Assembly: GCF_016900655.1 (NCBI RefSeq)
Contig: NZ_JACJKH010000003.1
Coordinates: 1 to 64,000, forward strand
From: Drancourtella massiliensis
Lineage (GTDB): Bacteria; Bacillota; Clostridia; Lachnospirales; Lachnospiraceae
Length of the DNA: 64,000 nucleotides
Reading direction: 5' to 3'
The position numbers were made by a program, and so were the translations under genes. The notes below the pieces were generated by a model. It was given only the letters and a program-made list of their open reading frames with translations, did not search any database and was not told the origin of the DNA. This document shows, one piece after another, positions 19,571-29,124 of this stretch. Each line of letters opens with the position of its first letter. Positions within the stretch are counted from its first letter, which is position 1.

Positions 19571-21946
19571 CTATTTGAATTCTACAATAGTAACTCCCGC
19601 GTCCCCTTCGCCAAAAGCGCCGAGACGGTAGGATTTGACATGTTTCTGTCTCTTTAAATACTGATGGACAGCATTGCGGAGTGCGCCGGTTCCTTTTCCG
19701 TGTACGACACGGACCGGACTGATATGTGCCAGATAAGCATCATCCAGATATTTGTCCAGAAGAGCTACCGCTTCGTCTGTCGTCCGGCCGATCAGATTGA
19801 TCTCCGGGCTCACGCTCAGTGATTTGCCCATCTTCATCTTTCCGGATGAAGTGCGGCGTGTCTGTTTGGAAACATAGGAAACCGGTTCGTCAATGATATC
19901 CAGATCAGTGATCGGAACCTTGGACCGGAGAATTCCCATCTGTACTTCTACATTTCCTCTTGAATCCGGAAGAGTATGAACAGTTCCGGTCAGATTCATG
20001 CTGAGCACCTTGACGGCGGTGCCAAGTTTAAAGTCGGACGGCTTATAAGCCTTCTTTGGTTTTGCCTTTTCCAGAGAAACGGAAGAAGAGGTCTTTGCCA
20101 TCTTCTGGCGTAGTTTTTCACGCTCTTTTTCCATCTCGGATGCAGAAATATTTTCCTTTCCGAATTTACGGAAATTACGCATAGTTTCATCCGCATAATC
20201 TTTTGCACTCTGAAGGATACGACCGGCCTTTTCATTGGCTTCCCGAATGATCCGGTCTCTCTGGGCATCCAGCTTTTCCTGTTTTTCTTTTGTACGTTTG
20301 CGGAGCATTTCCAGTTCCTCTTTGTAAGCCTGAATCTCCGCCTGCTCCTTTTCAATTGTACGGCGGCTGTGTTCCAGATCGCTTAACAGCTCTTCAAAGG
20401 ACTCTTCCTGATCACTCAGGTGCGTCCGGGCCTCTTCAATAATCTCATCTGAAAGACCGAGCTTCTTTGAGATGGCAAATGCATTACTTTTCCCCGGAAT
20501 TCCAATGAGCAGATGATATGTCGGGCGGAGGGTCTCCACATCAAACTCACAGCAGGCATTTTCTACGCCTTCGGTAGTGAGCGCAAAGACTTTCAGCTCA
20601 CTGTAGTGTGTGGTAGCCATCGTGCGGATTCCACGTCTGTGGAGGCTTGAGAGAATAGCAATGGCAAGGGCTGCTCCCTCTGTCGGGTCTGTCCCGGCGC
20701 CAAGCTCATCGAACAGGACGAGAGAACGCTCATCGACCTGTTCCAGAAAAGAAACGATATTCGTCATATGGGAAGAGAAGGTACTAAGACTCTGCTCAAT
20801 ACTCTGTTCATCTCCGATATCTGCATACACCTCTGTGAAGACTGAAAGCTCCGACCGGTCAAGCGCCGGAATGTGAAGTCCCGCCTGACCCATAAGAGTA
20901 AACAGTCCGGTTGTCTTCAAAGAGACGGTCTTTCCGCCGGTATTCGGCCCCGTGACAATCAGAAGATCAAACTCGTCACCGAGGCGGATCGTGGTCGGGA
21001 CCACCCTGGTCTTGTCAAGGAGCGGGTGTCGTCCCTCGCGGATGTGAATCCGCCCCTCCTGATTAAATACCGGGCGGGAACCATTTAAATCAACAGCAAA
21101 GCTTCCTCTTGCGAAAATGAAATCCAGATTTGTCAGCATTTCATAATCGACGCGGATCTCATCGCTGTGTTCCGCAGCCATTGTGCTTAAATTTGCAAGA
21201 ATTACCTGAATCTCCTCCTGCTCCCTTGCATGAAGCTCCATCAGATCATTATTCAGTTTTACGACCGCCATCGGTTCGATAAATAAGGTAGAACCGGTGG
21301 AGGACTGATCGTGGATCATTCCCTTGACCTGACTGCGGTATTCGGCCTTGACCGGAAGGCAGTAACGATCCCCGCGCATGGTTACAATGGCATCCTGCAG
21401 ATAATTGCGCATGGAACCGTTTACCATGCTGTTCAAGGTGGAGTGAATCCTGCTCCCTGAAGCCTGAATACTGCGGCGGATCTTTAAAAGATTGCTGCTG
21501 GCATCATCTGCAATCACATCTTCTTCCAGAATACAGCGCCGTATTTCGGAAACAGTCCTGGATACGGGTTCCAGGCGCTGGAAATAAGAATCCAGACAGT
21601 CCGGTACTTCATCGACAGTATCGTGCCGGCCGTATGCTTTCGCCTGGCCTGCACATTCCAGCAGACGCCCGATGGCAAGAAGCTCGGCGGCACTGAGTGA
21701 AGCCCCCAGATCCAGACGCTTTAACGACGCTTCCACCGGGACACATCCTCCGAAGGAGGGCATTCCCTTCTTGACGATCCGGGTAAACGCTGCGGCGGTC
21801 TCTTCCTGCATTTGCTCAATCACAGACAAGTCCGTCTGGGGAAGAAGACTGAGGCAGCGCTCTTTTCCGCTTTCCGATGCGGCATGATCTGCGAGGAGCT
21901 GTATAATTTTATCATATTCTAATTTACGTAATGTTTTCGTATTCAT
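19571..21946 (-). CDS. mutS2: Endonuclease MutS2
   Basis: A 791-residue MutS-family ATPase. It carries the MutS core with Walker A TGPNTGGKTVSLKT near residue 325 and LVLFDELGAGTDPTEGAAL, a long coiled-coil linker, a KOW-like segment, and a C-terminal Smr domain (INLIGRTTDEA, then VVHGKGTGALR) that holds nuclease activity in MutS2. The ATG at 21946 (MNTKTLRKLEYDKIIQLL) has AGGGG in front, so it is preferred over the upstream codon at 21967. MutS2 suppresses recombination and, in some Firmicutes, rescues collided ribosomes. Confidence 0.96.
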   Translation of the reverse strand: MNTKTLRKLEYDKIIQLLADHAASESGKERCLSLLPQTDLSVIEQMQEETAAAFTRIVKKGMPSFGGCVPVEASLKRLDLGASLSAAELLAIGRLLECAGQAKAYGRHDTVDEVPDCLDSYFQRLEPVSRTVSEIRRCILEEDVIADDASSNLLKIRRSIQASGSRIHSTLNSMVNGSMRNYLQDAIVTMRGDRYCLPVKAEYRSQVKGMIHDQSSTGSTLFIEPMAVVKLNNDLMELHAREQEEIQVILANLSTMAAEHSDEIRVDYEMLTNLDFIFARGSFAVDLNGSRPVFNQEGRIHIREGRHPLLDKTRVVPTTIRLGDEFDLLIVTGPNTGGKTVSLKTTGLFTLMGQAGLHIPALDRSELSVFTEVYADIGDEQSIEQSLSTFSSHMTNIVSFLEQVDERSLVLFDELGAGTDPTEGAALAIAILSSLHRRGIRTMATTHYSELKVFALTTEGVENACCEFDVETLRPTYHLLIGIPGKSNAFAISKKLGLSDEIIEEARTHLSDQEESFEELLSDLEHSRRTIEKEQAEIQAYKEELEMLRKRTKEKQEKLDAQRDRIIREANEKAGRILQSAKDYADETMRNFRKFGKENISASEMEKEREKLRQKMAKTSSSVSLEKAKPKKAYKPSDFKLGTAVKVLSMNLTGTVHTLPDSRGNVEVQMGILRSKVPITDLDIIDEPVSYVSKQTRRTSSGKMKMGKSLSVSPEINLIGRTTDEAVALLDKYLDDAYLAHISPVRVVHGKGTGALRNAVHQYLKRQKHVKSYRLGAFGEGDAGVTIVEFK

Positions 21947-22089
21947 GAAAATCCCCTGTCTATACATACTTTGTCAAATATCATTTTACCCTATTTGCCT
22001 TCTAAAATAAAGGAGAAAAAAAGGTTAAATATTGAACATTGGGAGGTGTTACGGTATACTATAAAAAGGGATTAAAAAGGAGAAATACG

Positions 22090-23355
22090 ATGTCTGCCCA
22101 ATTTCAAGATGATGATGAGAAGAAGGAAGAAAAAGACTCCTATTCTTTTTTGAAGGAAACGATCAAAAAACCCCCGGTGGATAAGCGGGTGGTGGCATTA
22201 AAGATTCTGAGGGTCGCGGGCCTGGGACTGATTTTCGGACTTATGGCGTGTGTTGGGTTTGTTGTGGCCAAACCATGGGTAGATGAGCATATCGGAAATA
22301 CGAGGACAAATGTGACGATTCCGCAGGATGAGCAGACGGAGGAGGAAGATGAGACTGAATCAGAAGACGGGCAGGCCGCTGTTCCATCATTGACGATTGA
22401 AAATTATCAACAGATGATAGATGAGATGAATCGGATTGCAGATACTGTGGAGAAAAGTGTTGTTGTGATCAAAGGGACTGTACCGGCTTCCGGGGACGGC
22501 CAGACAGCCGGCGTAAGCCAGAGCCGTTCCGGAATCATTGTGGCAGACAATGGAGTGGAGCTTCTGATCCTGACAGGAGACAGTATCTTTGAGAGCGGCA
22601 AGACAGTGACAGCTACATTCTACGATGGCAACGAGGTGCCGGCTTCTTTAAAACAGCAGGACAGGAATCTGGGAATTGCAGTCTATGCGGTTGAGAAGTC
22701 GCGGCTTTCGCAGAACACAGCGATCCAGGCATCAGTCGCGGTGCTTGGAAATTCCAATCTTGTATCCACCGGAGATCCGGTGATTGCGCTGGGCGCACCG
22801 TTCGGTTCAGAGGGCGGGGTAAGTTTCGGGACTGTCAGCGGAACAGAAAGACAGCAGTATCTCTGTGACGGCCAGTATCAGATGATTGAGACGGATATGG
22901 TGCGTGTGGAAGGCGCAAGCGGAGTTCTGGTAGATTTAAGCGGAGAGATTATCGGGCTGATCGATGAGGACGAAGACGGTACGTCAGGAGTCATTACCGC
23001 TTTCGCGATTTCCGAATTAAAAGAAGAGATCGAACTCCTTTCAAACGGTATTTCTGCAGCATACCTTGGAATCAATGGAACCGAAGTGTCAGATGCCGTT
23101 GCGGACAGTCAGGATATGCCAAAAGGGGTCTATGTAAGTTCTGTCATGCCGGATTCTCCGGCCATGCAGGCAGGCATTCAAAGCGGAGACATTATTACAG
23201 CAATCGGAGATACCAAGATCTATACTTTAAAGGGGCTCAAAGAAGAGCTTATGGATTACCGGCAGGGACGTCAGATTACGATCAAAGGACAGCGTAGAGG
23301 ATCGGAGGAATATGTGGACGTACAGTTTGATGTTACGCTGGCCGGGGCAGAATAA
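22090..23355 (+). CDS. HtrA-like membrane protein with degenerate protease domain and PDZ
   Basis: A 421-residue protein laid out like DegP/HtrA: a cytoplasmic N-terminus, one membrane helix (about 40-60), an acidic linker, a trypsin-like domain (about 115-315) and a PDZ domain (about 325-418, with SPAMQAGIQSGDIITAIGD). The ATG at 22090 follows AAAGGAG. The catalytic His is absent, because the TNNHVV-equivalent reads LTGDSIF (161-167). The catalytic Asp is absent, because the TDLAVL-equivalent reads NLGIAVY. The nucleophile loop reads GASGVL instead of GNSGGP, with Ser277 retained. It is probably a non-proteolytic, PDZ-based scaffold or chaperone. The alternative is an unusual Ser-only hydrolase. 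Confidence 0.85.
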   Translation: MSAQFQDDDEKKEEKDSYSFLKETIKKPPVDKRVVALKILRVAGLGLIFGLMACVGFVVAKPWVDEHIGNTRTNVTIPQDEQTEEEDETESEDGQAAVPSLTIENYQQMIDEMNRIADTVEKSVVVIKGTVPASGDGQTAGVSQSRSGIIVADNGVELLILTGDSIFESGKTVTATFYDGNEVPASLKQQDRNLGIAVYAVEKSRLSQNTAIQASVAVLGNSNLVSTGDPVIALGAPFGSEGGVSFGTVSGTERQQYLCDGQYQMIETDMVRVEGASGVLVDLSGEIIGLIDEDEDGTSGVITAFAISELKEEIELLSNGISAAYLGINGTEVSDAVADSQDMPKGVYVSSVMPDSPAMQAGIQSGDIITAIGDTKIYTLKGLKEELMDYRQGRQITIKGQRRGSEEYVDVQFDVTLAGAE

Positions 23356-23377
23356 TGAATTTAGAAAGAGGAAAAAA

Positions 23378-24322
23378 ATGAGATATATCAAGGAACTGCA
23401 TGAAGGAGAAACCATTCGTGCCATTTATTTATGCAAATCAAAAAGAAGCGCAGAGACAAGAAACGGGAAACCATATGACAACCTGATTCTGCAGGATAAA
23501 ACCGGCACACTGGACGGGAAAATCTGGGATCCGAATTCCAACGGGATCGCTGACTATGATGAAAAGGACTTCGTGGAGATTGTCGGAGAGGTTACGACTT
23601 ATAACAACAATCTGCAGCTCAATATCAAACAGCTCAGAAAAGCGCAGGAAGACGAATATGTGCTGTCGGACTATATGCCGACCAGTGACCGGGATGCGGA
23701 AGAGATGTACAAAGAGCTCCTGGAGTTTGCGGGGATGATCAAAAATCCATATCTGAAGCAGGCGGTTGAATACTATTTCGTAAAAGATGAGGAGTTTATC
23801 CGGAAATTTAAAAATCATTCCGCGGCCAAGAGCGTCCATCACGGGTTCTGCGGGGGCCTTCTGGAACATACGTTGAGTATTTTGAATCTCTGCCGCTATT
23901 ATCTTGCAGCATATGATTTCCTGAGTGGAGATCTCCTGTATGCGGCGGCGATGTATCATGATATTGGAAAGACAAAGGAACTGTCTGCATTTCCGGAAAA
24001 TGATTACACAGATGACGGGCAGCTTCTTGGACATATTATTATCGGAGTGGAAATGCTGGATGACGCAATCCGCTCAATACCGGGATTTCCACCAAAGCTT
24101 GCAAGCGAACTGAAACACTGTATTCTGGCGCATCACGGAGAACTGGAATATGGTTCCCCGAAAAAACCTGCACTTGCAGAGGCCATGGCATTAAATCTGG
24201 CTGATATGACAGATGCCAAGATGCAGACGATGAAAGAGCTGTTTAAGGATAAAAATACGGCAGAGTGGATCGGATATAACAGACTGTTTGAGTCAAACTT
24301 AAGAAAATCAAGTTTGTCATAG
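23378..24322 (+). CDS. yhaM: 3'-5' exoribonuclease YhaM family
   Basis: A 314-residue enzyme. Residues 10-95 are an OB-fold RNA/DNA-binding domain (LILQDKTGTLDGKIWD), and residues 160-300 are an HD phosphohydrolase domain (HHGFCGGLLEHTLSI, then AAMYHDIGKTKEL), both as in YhaM of Bacillus. It trims RNA 3' ends. The ATG at 23378 follows AGAAAGAGG, because the upstream frame overlaps the HtrA-like gene. It ends 19 nt before the RpiR-type regulator. Confidence 0.92.
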   Translation: MRYIKELHEGETIRAIYLCKSKRSAETRNGKPYDNLILQDKTGTLDGKIWDPNSNGIADYDEKDFVEIVGEVTTYNNNLQLNIKQLRKAQEDEYVLSDYMPTSDRDAEEMYKELLEFAGMIKNPYLKQAVEYYFVKDEEFIRKFKNHSAAKSVHHGFCGGLLEHTLSILNLCRYYLAAYDFLSGDLLYAAAMYHDIGKTKELSAFPENDYTDDGQLLGHIIIGVEMLDDAIRSIPGFPPKLASELKHCILAHHGELEYGSPKKPALAEAMALNLADMTDAKMQTMKELFKDKNTAEWIGYNRLFESNLRKSSLS

Positions 24323-24341
24323 AGGGAAGTAAGATAAGTAG

Positions 24342-25196
24342 ATGAAAAATGTACTGGATGTAATTGCAGAAAAAAAAGCGGCGCTGCCAAGAAAGCAGCG
24401 GATTGTCGCAGAATATATGGAACAGAATCCACAGTTGATGTCATACATTACCCTGAAAGAACTGAGTAACGATCTTCAGGTGACAGAGATTACAGTTCTT
24501 AAAACATGTCAGTCGTTAGGGTATGGCGGCTTCAATGATATCAAATACGAGTTCAGAAAAACAGCGATTGAAAAAAGAAAAACGGATGTTTTGGATGAAA
24601 AAAACTCCTATACGGAAACGATTCCGGCATACGAATCAGAAGATGAAAGAAAGTTTTTAAAATCTGTCGGAGATAATGAGGCCCAGATGATTGTACGGTT
24701 CTGGGAAGAAACAGATATTGAGGCGATTTTTAAAGCGGCGGGGATGATTCTTGGAAAGAAGAAAATATATATTTGCGGGAGAGGAATTTCTTTTTTACTT
24801 GCAAAATGTATGGTTGATTATCTTTATGGGTGTAATTGTTTTGCCAGTGCGGTCAATACAGAACTGAACGAGGAAGTATATGGAGTGCTTTCTGAATTGA
24901 ATGAAGATGCCATTATGGTGGCGGTATCTTTCCCGGACTATTATTTTATGACGCTGAAACTTGCGGAGTTCGCAAAGAAAAATCGTGTGACGATCCTTGC
25001 GATTACGGATGCCCCAAATGCGGAGGTGACAGAGTTCGCAGACTTTACACTGACGGTACCGTCTATGACACGGGCATTTCTCAATACACTTTCTGCACCG
25101 ATGTTTCTTGTAAATCTGTTGACCTCTGCAGTCAAAATTTTGAAAAATGATAAAAAGGATTCCGAAAAAGAGAAGGAATTTTCGGAACTGCTTTAG
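24342..25196 (+). CDS. MurR/RpiR family transcriptional regulator
   Basis: A 284-residue regulator. The N-terminal HTH_6 domain spans 1-78 (LPRKQRIVAEYMEQNP, then ITLKELSNDLQVTEITVLKTC), and the C-terminal SIS domain spans 120-260 (KKIYICGRGISFLLAK), usually binding a phosphosugar. It is followed by a terminator and then by the oppA promoter, where a repeated 11-mer sits, so it may control the peptide operon. Peptide-operon control by an RpiR protein would be unusual and is inference. Confidence 0.9.
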   Translation: MKNVLDVIAEKKAALPRKQRIVAEYMEQNPQLMSYITLKELSNDLQVTEITVLKTCQSLGYGGFNDIKYEFRKTAIEKRKTDVLDEKNSYTETIPAYESEDERKFLKSVGDNEAQMIVRFWEETDIEAIFKAAGMILGKKKIYICGRGISFLLAKCMVDYLYGCNCFASAVNTELNEEVYGVLSELNEDAIMVAVSFPDYYFMTLKLAEFAKKNRVTILAITDAPNAEVTEFADFTLTVPSMTRAFLNTLSAPMFLVNLLTSAVKILKNDKKDSEKEKEFSELL

Positions 25197-25201
25197 ATGG
25201 A

Positions 25202-25232
25202 AAAGAATCCTGATGACAGGATTCTTTTTTTG
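25202..25232 (+). terminator. Terminator after the RpiR-type gene
   Basis: AAGAATCCTG and CAGGATTCTT form a 10-bp stem with a four-base loop and run into a T7 tract. Confidence 0.9.
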
Positions 25233-25360
25233 TACAGTAAACCCTATACTTCTGCGAAGTGATGTGTTAAATAAAAGTAATAGGAATTTGTCAAATATGC
25301 ATAAAATAATCAGAAATAAACTGTAAGAAATATAGTATTTACCTTCTATTATTGACTATA

Positions 25361-25402
25361 TATAGACAAACTATATAGCGAGTGCTATACTTATAGACAA
25401 AC
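25361..25402 (+). promoter_or_regulatory. oppA promoter flanked by a repeated 11-mer
   Basis: A -35 box TAGACA (25363) and a -10 box TATACT (25386) are 17 nt apart. TATAGACAAAC occurs twice, at 25361-25371 (over the -35 box) and 25392-25402 (just after the -10 box). The copies are 31 bp apart, about three helical turns, as expected for a regulator binding on one face. The binding protein is not known; the RpiR-type product upstream is a candidate. Confidence 0.6.
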
Positions 25403-25439
25403 AAAAATTAAGTATTTACATTATAGTAAGGAGGTACAC

Positions 25440-27116
25440 ATGAAAAAGAAAATTTTATCAGTCATGCTTGTAGGTATTATGACGCTTTCACTTGCGGCAT
25501 GTGGAGGAAACAATGAAGAGAGCGGTACCAGTGATGTAACAGTAGATGGAAATCAGCTGGATGCGGAGCAGTACTACAATACGTACTTGTCGTCTGATCC
25601 GACGACGCTGGACAGCGTCAAGGGAAATGATACTTACAGCTGGAGTATCCTTCTGAACATTATGGAGCCGTTAACCAGACTGGACGAGCAGGACGGGGAA
25701 AATGTCAGAGTGGCGGCAGGTGCAGAAAGCTGGGAGTCCAACGATGACGGAACGGTCTGGACATTCCATCTTAATGACAACAAATGGTCTGATGGCGAGC
25801 CTGTTACTGCAGGCGATTATGTATACGGTATTCAGCGGACACTAAATCCGGATTCCGGGTCAGTCAATTCCTATCTGATTACCTGTATCAAGAATGGAGA
25901 AGCTGTTAATAATGGAGAGATGTCCGTAGATCAGCTGGGAGTAAGAGCAGTAGATGACAAGACATTGGAGATTACACTGGAACAGCCGACGCCGTACTTT
26001 TTGTCTTTGACAGATACAAGAGCGATGCTTCCGCAAAGGCAGGATATTGTAGAACAGTACGGTGATACATACGGTGCAGAAGCTTCCAATATAGTGTGCA
26101 ACGGGCCGTTTAAAATTGAATCGTGGACACATAACTCAGAAATTGTAGTCACAAAGAATGATGAGTACTGGGATGCGGACAATGTATATCTGGATAAAGT
26201 AACCTGGCAGATTATTCAGGAGGAGACAACCGTATTTAACTCTTTTGACAGCGGATCACTCGACACCTGTTCTTCGGGAACACCGGAGTGGATCGATCGT
26301 TTCAGCGAAAAGGACGGAGTGGAAAGTTATGAGTATGAAAACACAACTGTCCGCTACCATTTCTATAATACACAGGATGAACTTTTCCAGAATGAAAATA
26401 TCCGGAAGGCATTTACCTATGCAATCGACCGGGACGATGTAAACAGCACGATTTATTTTGATATTCACAAGCCGTCCTACAGTTGGGTAATGGGACCGGT
26501 TACAACAGGCGAGAATGGATTCTATCGTGAACAGGTAGGTGAAAATCCGCTTCAGGATATTATGGGAGAACAGGATCCAAAAGAACTGCTCTTAAAGGGC
26601 ATGGAGGAACTGGGACTTGGAGATGACCCGTCAACGATCACGGTGACATTAAGTGTTGGCGGAACCACACAGTGGCTCCGGACATACGGTGAATATTTCC
26701 AGCAGAAATTTAAGGATGTTCTGGGTGTCAATATCGAGTTGGAACAGAACGAGTGGGGAACATTCCAGTCCAAGACAAACTCCGGTGACTATCAGATGGG
26801 CTATATGTCCTGGACAATCGACTACAACGACCCGATTTCCATGCTGGAGATTATGAAATCTGATGCAGGTTCGATTCCGACATTCTGGCAGAACGATGAA
26901 TACGACAGCCTGATTGAGCAGGCATCCCGGGAAATGGATGAGTCGGCGCGTACAGAACTCTATAAGCAGGCAGAGCAGATCCTTCTTGAGGAATGTCCGG
27001 TCTGCCCGGTTACGAACGAAGTATATCATGGATTCGTATATTCTTATGTTAAAAACGTTGCTACAACACCGTTCAATACAATGGGCATGAAGAAGGTCTA
27101 TACAAGCGGAAGATAG
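25440..27116 (+). CDS. oppA: Peptide ABC transporter substrate-binding lipoprotein
   Basis: A 558-residue family 5 solute-binding protein. It has a signal peptide with lipobox LAAC (Cys near residue 21) followed by the SBP_bac_5 core, beginning YNTYLSSDPTTLDSVKGND and containing NDNKWSDGEPVTAGDYVYGIQR. It captures oligopeptides at the cell surface and passes them to OppBC. The ATG follows AAGGAGG. A GC-rich hairpin directly after it separates it from oppB, which would give more OppA than permease, as usual in opp operons. Confidence 0.93.
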   Translation: MKKKILSVMLVGIMTLSLAACGGNNEESGTSDVTVDGNQLDAEQYYNTYLSSDPTTLDSVKGNDTYSWSILLNIMEPLTRLDEQDGENVRVAAGAESWESNDDGTVWTFHLNDNKWSDGEPVTAGDYVYGIQRTLNPDSGSVNSYLITCIKNGEAVNNGEMSVDQLGVRAVDDKTLEITLEQPTPYFLSLTDTRAMLPQRQDIVEQYGDTYGAEASNIVCNGPFKIESWTHNSEIVVTKNDEYWDADNVYLDKVTWQIIQEETTVFNSFDSGSLDTCSSGTPEWIDRFSEKDGVESYEYENTTVRYHFYNTQDELFQNENIRKAFTYAIDRDDVNSTIYFDIHKPSYSWVMGPVTTGENGFYREQVGENPLQDIMGEQDPKELLLKGMEELGLGDDPSTITVTLSVGGTTQWLRTYGEYFQQKFKDVLGVNIELEQNEWGTFQSKTNSGDYQMGYMSWTIDYNDPISMLEIMKSDAGSIPTFWQNDEYDSLIEQASREMDESARTELYKQAEQILLEECPVCPVTNEVYHGFVYSYVKNVATTPFNTMGMKKVYTSGR

Positions 27117-27130
27117 CAAATGAAAAGCCA

Positions 27131-27159
27131 GCCGCCGCCAACTGGCGGCGGCACTTTTT
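27131..27159 (+). terminator. Attenuating terminator between oppA and oppB
   Basis: GCCGCCGCC at 27131 and GGCGGCGGC at 27144 form a very stable 9-bp stem with T6 after it. oppB starts 61 nt further on without an obvious strong promoter, so it probably allows partial readthrough. Confidence 0.8.
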
Positions 27160-27219
27160 TACCTGAAAGGTTCTGCGGGCCGTGTATAAGGGCCTTTTAA
27201 CATAGTAAGGAGATACCAC

Positions 27220-28143
27220 ATGAAAAAATATATTATCAAACGAATTATTTATATGCTTATCACTATGCTGATTATTACAGCGGCAACCTTTTTCCTGATG
27301 CACAGCATTCCGGGAGATCCGCTGTCCTATATGGCAAGGAATCTTCCTGAACAAACGAGGGAAAACTACTATGCAACTTATGGACTTGATAAGCCGGTAT
27401 TTGAACAGTTTATCATTTTTATGAAAAATCTGTTGACAGAAGGCAGTCTGGGAGAATCACTTCGATATCCGGGCCGTTCCATCACAGATACAATTCTTCA
27501 GAATTCCCGGGTTTCTGTAGTACCGGGAGGACTGGCACTGATATTTGGTCTGATTATCGGTATCATTCTTGGAATTATTGCTGCTCTGAAGAAGAACAAA
27601 TGGCCGGATTATGTTGTCATGTTTATTGCGATTGTCGGCATTACGGTTCCGGTTTTCATTCTGGCGTCATTGTTCCAGTATGTATTTGCAGTAAGACTTC
27701 AGATTCTTCCTACCCAGGGATGGGGACAGCCGGAAAATATCATCCTTCCGGCCGTTGTCATGAGTTTCGGAACGATTGCCACCTATGCCAGATATGTAAA
27801 GTCCAACATGCTTGATGTGATGGGGCAGGATTATATCCTGACGGCAGAGGCAAAAGGAGTAAGCCGGTTTAATGTAATTAAAAAGCATGTTCTGAGAAAT
27901 GCATTCCTTCCGTGTATCACGCTTCTTGGAGGGCAGATTTCCGGTATTTTCACGGGCTCCTTCGTTGTGGAAAAGATTTTCGGAATTCCGGGACTTGGAT
28001 TTTATTATATCAGCTCTATTAATGACCGTGACTATACCATGATTATCGGAACGACAATTTTTGCGGCCGGCCTGTTTATTCTGGCACAGCTTATTATTGA
28101 TATTGCATACAGTCTTCTCGATCCGAGAATCCGTGTACAGTAG
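27220..28143 (+). CDS. oppB: Peptide ABC transporter permease OppB
   Basis: A 307-residue permease with six membrane helices and the ABC permease EAA loop (EAKGVSRFNVIKKHVLRNA near residue 210). It starts MKKYIIKRIIYMLITMLII, the classic OppB/DppB N-terminus. It forms the channel with OppC. The ATG follows AAGGAG, and oppC begins 11 nt after its stop. Confidence 0.94.
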   Translation: MKKYIIKRIIYMLITMLIITAATFFLMHSIPGDPLSYMARNLPEQTRENYYATYGLDKPVFEQFIIFMKNLLTEGSLGESLRYPGRSITDTILQNSRVSVVPGGLALIFGLIIGIILGIIAALKKNKWPDYVVMFIAIVGITVPVFILASLFQYVFAVRLQILPTQGWGQPENIILPAVVMSFGTIATYARYVKSNMLDVMGQDYILTAEAKGVSRFNVIKKHVLRNAFLPCITLLGGQISGIFTGSFVVEKIFGIPGLGFYYISSINDRDYTMIIGTTIFAAGLFILAQLIIDIAYSLLDPRIRVQ

Positions 28144-28154
28144 GAGGTAGAGCC

Positions 28155-29108
28155 ATGACAGCAGAAAACAAAAGAAATGAAGCAATGATGCCGGATATAC
28201 CGGATGAAAAGTTTACGATTATCGGGATCGATGAAAATGCCGGAGAAGTGCTGGCCAGAAAACGAATCAGTTACTGGCAGGATGCATGGCGCAGATTCCG
28301 GGAAAATAAAATTGCCCTTGTGGCGGCAGTGATTCTGATTGTGATGATATTTTTTATCATTTTTGGACCGATGATCAGCGGATATGAATTTGAAGAAATT
28401 GACAATACTGCGATCAATCAGGGACCGAGTGCGAAGCACTGGTTTGGAACGGATAATCTTGGAAGAGATCTGTTTGCCCGTGTATGGCAGGCAGGGCGGG
28501 TTTCTCTTATCATAGGTCTGGTCGGTGCATTTGTGGCAAGTATTGTAGGATCGATCTACGGGGGAATTGCCGCATATTTTGGCGGTGTAGTTGATGATAT
28601 TATGATGCGTATTGTAGAAATTCTCCTGAGTGTACCGTATCTGCTGATTGTTATTCTGATTTCCGTTATTACGGACAGTAAGAGCCTTGGAACGATGCTT
28701 GTGGCGCTGACACTGACCGGGTGGTGCGGGATTGCAAGGATTGTGCGAGGGCAGATGCTGCAGCTGAAATCCCAGGAATTTGTGCTGGCGGCCAATGCCC
28801 TTGGAGTATCGCCGATCCGGATTATTTTAAAACATATGATTCCGAATACAATGAGTCTGATTATTGTCGCAATCACCTTTGATATTCCGGGGTATATTTT
28901 TTCGGAGGCCTTCCTGAGTTATGTAGGGCTGGGAATTCAGGCTCCTCAGACAAGCTGGGGTGCGCTTTGCGCGGCAGCACAGCAGAACTTCATGTTCTAT
29001 CCATATCAGCTTTTGTTTCCGGGTATCATGATTGCACTTACCATGTTGTCCTTCACGCTTCTGGGAGATGGACTACGTGATGCACTGGACCCAAAACAGA
29101 GAAAATAA
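28155..29108 (+). CDS. oppC: Peptide ABC transporter permease OppC
   Basis: A 317-residue permease with a long cytoplasmic N-terminus, then six helices. It shows the family motif WFGTDNLGRDLFARVW after the first helix, and the EAA loop ANALGVSPIRIILKHMIPN. It pairs with OppB. The ATG follows AGGAGG. Confidence 0.94.
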   Translation: MTAENKRNEAMMPDIPDEKFTIIGIDENAGEVLARKRISYWQDAWRRFRENKIALVAAVILIVMIFFIIFGPMISGYEFEEIDNTAINQGPSAKHWFGTDNLGRDLFARVWQAGRVSLIIGLVGAFVASIVGSIYGGIAAYFGGVVDDIMMRIVEILLSVPYLLIVILISVITDSKSLGTMLVALTLTGWCGIARIVRGQMLQLKSQEFVLAANALGVSPIRIILKHMIPNTMSLIIVAITFDIPGYIFSEAFLSYVGLGIQAPQTSWGALCAAAQQNFMFYPYQLLFPGIMIALTMLSFTLLGDGLRDALDPKQRK

Positions 29109-29124
29109 ACGGGGAGGAAAGACA

